This document shows positions 59,072 through 64,000 of a stretch of DNA of 64,000 bases, one piece after another (position 1 is the stretch's first letter; every line of letters begins with the position of its first letter). Source of the DNA: Natrarchaeobius chitinivorans (GTDB lineage Archaea > Halobacteriota > Halobacteria > Halobacteriales > Natrialbaceae); the NCBI RefSeq assembly GCF_003841505.1, contig NZ_REGA01000003.1:186001-250000 (forward strand), in the 5' to 3' direction. The notes beneath the pieces are model-generated. The model was given only the letters and a program-made list of their open reading frames with translations. It was not told where the DNA came from and ran no database searches. The position numbers were made by a program, and so were the translations under genes.

Positions 59072-60040
59072 GTAGGATCGCTAGCCGAGGCTTGATTTCG
59101 GTGTCGCCACTGATCCAGCCGCCAGTGAGAAACCGGGACACGGCGGTTGATCCTACGGATATCTGACCGTTCGGCGAAGATTATAGACGGCACATTTGAG
59201 CACCATCTCGCGGAACTCCAGATGCCAGCTTCGCGCACGCACGGCGGAGCCGAGCGTGCGCTTGAGGCTTGAGAAGACGGTTTCTACCATCCAGCGGCGG
59301 TTGTATCGATCACGATCCATGCGGGCGTTATGAGCGTGATCGAGCGCCCAGTAGATGCGATGTTTGATCAGTGGACGAATCCCGTTTGCGCGAAGTTCGT
59401 CTCGGAATGCTTTATCGTCGTAACCACGGTCTGCGGCCACTGAGAGCAGGTCACCCGCATTTCGGCGGGTGACCTGCGGGCCAATTCTGAAATCGGATGG
59501 CGTTTTCGTCGAGATGTGGACGTCGGTGACGTACAGCGTTTCGACGTCAACTAAGGCGGTGACTTTCAGCGTCCGAACACGATAATGCGCCCGCTGCGCG
59601 TAGTGGCGTGACGGCTGGTCACGGTCGAATCCCGTTGAATCGATGGCAGCGTGACCAGTGTGTTTCTCGGCTGATTCGCCGAGAAACGCACGGTACGTCT
59701 TCATCGAGATCTGCTCGAACCAGTCACGGAGCACGGTGAAGTGAGGAAGGCGTGTGAGCCCGATTTCTTCGAGAATGCCGGGCATTTCACTGAGCAGGTC
59801 TATCGTCTGGCGGTAGGACGTTCCAAGCTCGATTCGGAGTGCTTGCAGGGTGAGCATCGCCCACTCGGCGAACCCGCCACCCCCTTCGGGGTCGGCGGGT
59901 TCGTCCGGGTTCACGACAACGTTTTTAGCTTTCGTGACCGATTCTCGGGTGAGGAGGCGGAATTCCGACTTCACAACACTCTGCCTCTTCGCTTTCTACG
60001 GAGATAACGCGATTGAGGCGGCGCTGTCTAGCGATCCTAC
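59072..60040 (-). mobile_element. IS5-family insertion sequence
   Basis: About 969 bases with terminal inverted repeats GTAGGATCGCTAGCC (left) and GTAGGATCGCTAGACAG (reverse complement of the right end), enclosing one transposase gene. Flanks contain R4-like sequence (GTCGTGCTGAATTCATGC on the left, TATATTCAGCACGC on the right), so it probably inserted into an R4 element. Confidence 0.88.
59153..59974 (-). CDS. IS5-family transposase
   Basis: 273 residues from a GTG at 59974. The DDE catalytic triad is complete: GHAAIDSTGFDRDQPS (first D, about 112), LSVAADRGYDDKAFRDEL (second D, about 185) and NRRWMVETVFSSLKRTLGS (E, about 232). The N-terminal FAEWAMLTLQALRIELGTSYRQTIDLLSEM is the family's DNA-recognition region. 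Frame is intact, so the element may still move. Confidence 0.92.
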   Translation of the reverse strand: MKSEFRLLTRESVTKAKNVVVNPDEPADPEGGGGFAEWAMLTLQALRIELGTSYRQTIDLLSEMPGILEEIGLTRLPHFTVLRDWFEQISMKTYRAFLGESAEKHTGHAAIDSTGFDRDQPSRHYAQRAHYRVRTLKVTALVDVETLYVTDVHISTKTPSDFRIGPQVTRRNAGDLLSVAADRGYDDKAFRDELRANGIRPLIKHRIYWALDHAHNARMDRDRYNRRWMVETVFSSLKRTLGSAVRARSWHLEFREMVLKCAVYNLRRTVRYP

Positions 60041-60191
60041 AGAGCACTATATTCAGCACGCTATTCTTGACAGCTATCGGTGAGGCCGATTGCTGCCCTA
60101 TTACTCTCTCAGCCTGTACTGAACGCGAGTTTCACACCTCAGATTGAATAAACAATCAGTAGTACCAACTACTGATACGATACTCCCTCTC

Positions 60192-60273
60192 ATACGGATT
60201 ACTGTAAGTCATTGCCGGCGCGACCGCAGGACGTGACGCGGTCGCGCCGGAAAATCGTTACAGCAATCCGTAT
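60192..60273. repeat. R1 palindromic element, copy D
   Basis: 82 bases, ends ATACGGATTACTGTAA and TTACAGCAATCCGTAT, perfect central stem GCCGGCGCGACCGC / GCGGTCGCGCCGG. Its last base is the first base of the reverse-strand stop codon of the HTH_10 gene (60273-60275). Same length as copy B. Confidence 0.9.
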
Positions 60274-60920
60274 CAGAACTCGAGGCGCTCCACCACGCGC
60301 CGTTCGGCCTTGCGGAGGTGTTCGGCGGCGGTCCCCGGCGCACAGCCGAGTTCGGCGGCGACGTCCTCGACGCTCGCCTCCCGGGGAACGGCGAAGTAGC
60401 CGAGGTCGCGGGCGATCCGGAGCGCCTCGCGCTGTCTGTCGGTCAGCGTTTCGACCGCGCGGCCGCCGCGGTACTCACCGACGCGCTCGACGGTCGTCTC
60501 GATTCCGTCGGGGACCGCCTCGAGTGCGGCCTGGATATCGTCCGACTTGCCGACCAGACCGAACCGCACCGAGAGGTCCATCCGGTACTCGAGCGGCGGG
60601 ATCGGTACCAGGCTCCCGCGCGCGAACGCCCCGATGAGTTGTTCGCCGAGTTCGCCGGGTTCCTCACGAACGTAGACGTAGAACCCGTCGCCGTCCGCAT
60701 CCGTGACGTCGACCGTGAGGGGAGTCTCGAGTTCCGCGAGTCGCTCGCGGTAGGCGGCTCGATCCCCGACGACGTGAAAGAGAAAGACGTTGTAGCCGTC
60801 GTGAGCGTGGTTCCAGTTGACCAGTCGATACCGGCTGAACGAGTCGTGTTCGGCGGCGAAGCGGTGCATCGGGTGGGCGTTCTCCGGGCCGTGTTGGAGG
60901 GTCAGTCGAACCGACTTCAT
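60273..60920 (-). CDS. HTH_10 (bacterio-opsin activator-type) transcriptional regulator
   Basis: 215 residues. A sensory N-terminal domain (LTLQHGPENAHPMHRFAAEHDSFSRYRLVNWNHAHDGYNVFLFHVVGD) with a ligand-binding look, then the C-terminal HTH_10: LTDRQREALRIARDLGYFAVPREASVEDVAAELGCAPGTAAEHLRKAERRVVERL. Divergent, with an 86-base gap, from the solitary nuoCD gene; this is the best candidate target. The TATA box ATTTATATCA lies about 25 bases from its ATG. Confidence 0.9.
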   Translation of the reverse strand: MKSVRLTLQHGPENAHPMHRFAAEHDSFSRYRLVNWNHAHDGYNVFLFHVVGDRAAYRERLAELETPLTVDVTDADGDGFYVYVREEPGELGEQLIGAFARGSLVPIPPLEYRMDLSVRFGLVGKSDDIQAALEAVPDGIETTVERVGEYRGGRAVETLTDRQREALRIARDLGYFAVPREASVEDVAAELGCAPGTAAEHLRKAERRVVERLEF

Positions 60921-60940
60921 CGGTCGTCGTTCGGCTGCCC

Positions 60941-60950
60941 TGATATAAAT
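60941..60950 (-). promoter_or_regulatory. TATA box of the HTH_10 gene in the shared intergenic region
   Basis: Minus strand ATTTATATCA, 21-30 bases upstream of the ATG at 60920. The same 86-base gap serves nuoCD on the plus strand. Confidence 0.55.
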
Positions 60951-61006
60951 GGCCTAGCCTGTGACCCAGAATCGATTCCCACGACGGGCGTCCATCGTCG
61001 AACGGG

Positions 61007-62683
61007 ATGCTTTCGGAGTTGACACTCGAGCACGCCGGCAGGGCGGAACCGACGAGGGAGAGATGGACTGCGGGCGAACTCGAGGACCTTTTGGGGGAGT
61101 TCGTGTGCTCTCGTGACGACCACCTGAACGCACCGGCGTTCGTGGTCCGTCCGGACTACGTCCGGGCGGTGCTCTCGATCCTCCGGGACGAGGCCGAACT
61201 GGATCACTGCGCCTGCGTCACCGCCCAGCAGTACCCCGATCGGTACGAGACGATCTACCACCTCCGGTCGTACGCCGATCCGACGCGAGAGGTGAGTCTC
61301 GTCGTTCCGACGTCGATCGACGACCCGAAAAGCGAGTCCGCCGCCCCCGTCTTCGAGACGGCGAACTGGCACGAGCGCGAGGCATACGACCTCGTCGGAA
61401 TCGAGTACGACGGCCACCCCGACCTCCGGCGCATCCTCCTGCCCGAAACGTGGCAAGGTCACCCGCTGTCGCTCGAGTACGATCGACAGACCCCCCAGAT
61501 TGTCACGCTCTCCGAGCACGCGAACCCGATCGCGCCGGACGAACGCGACGCCGAGTCCGAAACCCTCTTTCTGAACCTGGGTCCTCACCACCCCGCAACT
61601 CACGGCGTCATGCACGTCAAGGCGGTCCTCGACGGCGAGACGGTTCTCGACGCGGAACCCGACATCGGCTACATGCACCGCTGTGAGGAACAGCTGTGCC
61701 AGCAGGGAACCTACCGCCACCAGATCATGCCGTATCCGGATCGGTGGGACTGGGTGTCCTCCGGATTGCTCAACGAGTGGGCCTACGCCCGCACCGCGGA
61801 GGATCTCGCCGATCTCGAGGTGCCCGAGTACGCCCAGGTGATCCGCACCATGGGCGCGGAACTCTCGCGGATGGCGTCTCACTTCATCGCGATGGGGACC
61901 TACGCGCTCGACGTCTACGGCGAGTTCACCGCGACGTTCCAGTACTCCATGCGCGATCGTGAACTCGTCCTCGACATCCTGGAGGAGCTGACCGGCCAGC
62001 GGATGATGTTCAACTACCTTCGTCTCGGGGGCGTCGCCTGGGACCTCCCCGAACCCCGCGCGGCGTTCATCGACGACACTCGAGACGTCCTCGAGGACCT
62101 CCCCGCGAAGATCGACGAGTACCACGACCTGCTCGTCACGAACGATATCTTCCAACGCCGGTGTGTCGACACCGGCGTCCTCGAACGGGAGGTCGCCAAG
62201 AGCTACGGCTGTACGGGCCCCGTCGCCCGCGGGTCGGGAATCGACTACGACCTCCGGCGGGACGACCCCTACGGCTACTACGACCGTCTCGCGTGGGACG
62301 TCGTGACCGAATCGGCCGGCGACAACTACGCGCGATTGCTCGTGCGCATGCAGGAACTCGAGGAGTCGGCAAAAATCGTCGAGCAGTGTCTCGACCTGCT
62401 CGCGGAGTGGCCCGAAGACGACCGCGAGATCCAGTCGAACGTTCCCCGAACGCTCAAGCCCGACGCCGGATCGGAGATCTACCGCGCGGTCGAGGGTGCG
62501 AAGGGAGAACTCGGCATCTACATTCGTGCGGACGGGACCGAGACCCCCGCCCGGTTCAAGATCCGGAGTCCGTGTTTTTCGAACCTCTCCGTCCTCCCCG
62601 AGATCACTCGCGGGGAGTACATCCCCGACCTCATCGCGGCTATCGGGAGCCTCGACTGTATCATGGGTGAGGTCGATCGGTAA
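61007..62683 (+). CDS. nuoCD: NADH-quinone oxidoreductase subunit C/D fusion
   Basis: 558 residues: NuoC-like part (1-165) with VFETANWHEREAYDLVGIEYDGHPDLRRILLPETWQGHPL, and NuoD-like part (185-558) with LFLNLGPHHPATHGVMHVK, EPDIGYMHRCEEQLCQQGTYRHQIMPYPDRWDWVS, and LRLGGVAWDLPEPR. Together these line the quinone-binding cavity of complex I or related dehydrogenases. The gene is alone: no nuoA, B, H, I or L follow. The first 40 residues (TLEHAGRAEPTRERWTAGELEDLLGEF) differ from usual NuoC. It may be a paralogue with a specific partner; the function is uncertain. Confidence 0.85.
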   Translation: MLSELTLEHAGRAEPTRERWTAGELEDLLGEFVCSRDDHLNAPAFVVRPDYVRAVLSILRDEAELDHCACVTAQQYPDRYETIYHLRSYADPTREVSLVVPTSIDDPKSESAAPVFETANWHEREAYDLVGIEYDGHPDLRRILLPETWQGHPLSLEYDRQTPQIVTLSEHANPIAPDERDAESETLFLNLGPHHPATHGVMHVKAVLDGETVLDAEPDIGYMHRCEEQLCQQGTYRHQIMPYPDRWDWVSSGLLNEWAYARTAEDLADLEVPEYAQVIRTMGAELSRMASHFIAMGTYALDVYGEFTATFQYSMRDRELVLDILEELTGQRMMFNYLRLGGVAWDLPEPRAAFIDDTRDVLEDLPAKIDEYHDLLVTNDIFQRRCVDTGVLEREVAKSYGCTGPVARGSGIDYDLRRDDPYGYYDRLAWDVVTESAGDNYARLLVRMQELEESAKIVEQCLDLLAEWPEDDREIQSNVPRTLKPDAGSEIYRAVEGAKGELGIYIRADGTETPARFKIRSPCFSNLSVLPEITRGEYIPDLIAAIGSLDCIMGEVDR

Positions 62684-62702
62684 CGCGCCGGTTCTCGAGC
62701 AC

Positions 62703-62774
62703 GGAGCCGTTCCCGGTACTGGTGCCGTTCCCGGTACTGGAGTCGTGTCCGGTACTGGAGCCGTTCCTGGTACG
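62703..62774 (+). repeat. Four 18-base tandem repeats
   Basis: Units GGAGCCGTTCCCGGTACT at 62703, 62721, 62739 and 62757, the third and fourth diverged. Immediately 3' of nuoCD, non-coding. Confidence 0.93.
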
Positions 62775-62797
62775 GAGCGCCACGGGGGGATCGAAAA

Positions 62798-62858
62798 CCG
62801 ACTGTCGCGTTCGAAAACCGGTTGGTCGCATTCGAGGACCGACTGTCGCGTTCGAAAA
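62798..62858 (+). repeat. Three tandem units of 20-21 bases
   Basis: CCGACTGTCGCGTTCGAAAA at 62798 and 62839 (identical), with CCGGTTGGTCGCATTCGAGG plus A between them. A second, unrelated repeat cluster within 25 bases of the 18-base repeats. Confidence 0.88.
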
Positions 62859-62936
62859 CTGGATCGGCGGAAGTGACGTCGGCGGCATCGTTCGACCGCG
62901 CGCGGCCTCGACGCTAGTCAGTCGCTGTCGCGCTAG

Positions 62937-63215
62937 TCAGTCGTCGTCGACGATGACTTCGACCGGTTCGTCCTCGCTTTCGTCGTCGCTCGAGGACGAA
63001 CTCTGTTCTTGCTGCCAGAGGAGCGCTCCGGCGACGAGGACGACGACCCACGACCGCCAGTTCGCGAGATTCAGGGTGTAGCCGACGCCGAACGGTTTCT
63101 CGACCAGCATGCCCTCTCCGGGCTGCCAGTACGACGAAATCATACGGCTCAGGCTGGGACGATCGAAGTTGTACGGTACCCCGAGAATCTCACCGGAGGT
63201 CGGCTTGTCTGCCAT
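62937..63215 (-). CDS. DUF5808 family small membrane protein
   Basis: 92 residues. The family core GEILGVPYNFDRPSLSRMISSYWQPGEGMLVEKPFGVGYTLNLANWRSW (8-56) precedes one membrane helix (WVVVLVAGALLW) and an acidic serine-rich C-terminal tail (SSSSSDDESEDEPVEVIVDDD). Common in haloarchaea, function unknown. Monocistronic. Confidence 0.87.
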   Translation of the reverse strand: MADKPTSGEILGVPYNFDRPSLSRMISSYWQPGEGMLVEKPFGVGYTLNLANWRSWVVVLVAGALLWQQEQSSSSSDDESEDEPVEVIVDDD

Positions 63216-63309
63216 GCCCGGACGTACGTCCTCACCTGATATGAGTATTGGGTCCTCGTCTCGTCCCGTGAGCCCCTCGAGCGGGGGGCCCGAACGCGTG
63301 CCCGAGCGT

Positions 63310-63549
63310 TCAGAATCGCTCGATGCGGATCTCGTCGTCCGTGATCGATTCGACGTTCTGCTCGTTGAGCCGGTACGTTTCCTCGTCGGAGTCGCCCCAC
63401 CCGAGTTTCGACTTGATCGTGTCCGTCATTCCCGGATCGGGATCGACGTGGGGAATTCCGCCTTCGACCGTCTCGACGATACCGATCTGTTCTCCGTCCG
63501 CGTCGACGACTCGCTTTCCTTCGTCATCGCTGGTGAATTTCGCAACCAT
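63310..63549 (-). CDS. PRC-barrel-like small protein
   Basis: 79 residues. The N-terminal half is a PRC-barrel-type fold: FTSDDEGKRVVDADGEQIGIVETVEGGIPHVDPDPG (about 5-40); the second half has KLGWGDSDEETYRLNEQNVESITDDEIRIERF. Such proteins bind other proteins or RNA or regulate; widespread in haloarchaea. Monocistronic. Confidence 0.87.
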   Translation of the reverse strand: MVAKFTSDDEGKRVVDADGEQIGIVETVEGGIPHVDPDPGMTDTIKSKLGWGDSDEETYRLNEQNVESITDDEIRIERF

Positions 63550-63621
63550 ACGACGACGTTCGCCGCTCCGCGAGTTAGTGGTGTCACCTACATGTGCCGA
63601 CGGTCCTCTGGACTGATTGGG

Positions 63622-63900
63622 CTACTCGAGTTCGCTCGCGTCGAGTTCCTCGTCGAGATACGCTTCCCCGTCGTCAGTGATCGTGTAGAGGCCAGTAACA
63701 ATCTGCTCGAGTAGCCCGTGGCGAGCCAATTTCTTGCACCTGCGACTAGCGTGGCTGCTGGACGGGCCACCGAACTCCTCGACCGCTGCAGGAGTGAGAT
63801 TTCCATGCTCGCGGAAAATCTCGAGGATCCGGTCGTCAACAGGCTGCATCCACTCCGCAGGTTGTCTGACCACGTTTTCAGTATCTCTGACCGTGCTCAT
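63622..63900 (-). CDS. Winged-helix DNA-binding protein (MarR/PhiH1-like)
   Basis: 92 residues from ATG 63900; an ATG at 63918 would add six. The wHTH is EWMQPVDDRILEIFREHGNLTPAAVEEFGGPSSSHASRRCKKLARHGLLEQIVTGLYTITDDGEAYLDEEL, close to the PhiH1-repressor-like group of small haloarchaeal regulators. Target unknown. A TATA-rich region (TATATCGTAT) lies upstream, 63952-63961, too far for a tight leaderless promoter. Confidence 0.85.
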   Translation of the reverse strand: MSTVRDTENVVRQPAEWMQPVDDRILEIFREHGNLTPAAVEEFGGPSSSHASRRCKKLARHGLLEQIVTGLYTITDDGEAYLDEELDASELE

Positions 63901-64000
63901 ATTCTCTACGATGTGCAAGAAGAACTCAACCTATTCTACTACCGAGTCAGTTATATCGTATTGTAACTCAGAGATAGTGAGTAATTTATTTAATGACAGG

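Overview
The window is chromosomal DNA from an extremely halophilic archaeon (class Halobacteria). The evidence is high-GC coding DNA, strongly acidic predicted proteins, TATA boxes about 25 bases upstream of start codons with almost no leader, Tat-type lipoproteins, a PGF-CTERM cell-surface protein, HTH_10 (Bat-type) regulators, archaeal SepF and haloarchaea-specific domains of unknown function. The genus cannot be fixed from the sequence; the gene set resembles the Natrialbales.

Layout. 1-675: C-terminal part of a PQQ-type beta-propeller protein in visibly AT-richer DNA. 720-10456 (minus): a type IV pilus/Tad-like secretion cluster made of a GspE/PilB ATPase, a TadC-like membrane platform and four pseudopilin-like or secreted haloarchaeal proteins, including one of 1175 residues. 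The ATPase appears split by a frameshift. 10663-31000: metabolism and housekeeping: degenerate metallo-beta-lactamase, leuB, an ABC export-type permease/ATPase/lipoprotein set, ilvA, gamma-glutamylcyclotransferase, a PGF-CTERM protein, citrate synthase, HTH_10 regulator, sepF, PUA protein, TMEM175-like channel, RNase R-type nuclease, GNAT, KDG kinase, rtcA and mutL. 31108-50944: KDPG-aldolase/DapA family, two unknown Tat-exported proteins, mutS, two UspA-like proteins with an APC permease, tRNA-binding protein, thiD, AIR-synthase-like protein, a molybdate/sulfate transporter, a candidate toxin-antitoxin-like pair, arsR/arsM, XTP diphosphatase and a multi-PAS histidine kinase. 51070-60270: a mosaic AT-richer island with an IS630 element, an IS5 element, degenerate repeats, a response regulator, DUF1330, HTH regulator, alpha/beta hydrolase, and a CBS protein, UspA and MgtE group for Mg2+ transport. 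60273-63900: HTH_10 regulator divergent from a solitary nuoCD fusion gene, then small conserved haloarchaeal proteins.

Functional links: the pilus cluster has two nearly identical promoters (a shared 13-base TATA-containing motif), which suggests joint expression. KDG kinase and the KDPG/KDG aldolase homologue are the two lower steps of the semi-phosphorylated Entner-Doudoroff route. MutL and MutS lie within 9 kb of each other. ArsR and ArsM form an arsenic-response pair.

The most distinctive non-coding content is several families of palindromic elements. R1 (about 80 bp, five copies) sits just 3' of genes and shows compensatory stem changes. R2 is a 110-bp element with near-perfect 16-bp terminal inverted repeats, in two copies of opposite orientation. 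R3 is a MITE-like element whose ends resemble those of the resident IS630, and one copy of it is interrupted by that IS630. R4 is a degenerate palindromic repeat confined to the island. No rRNA, tRNA or CRISPR array was recognised.
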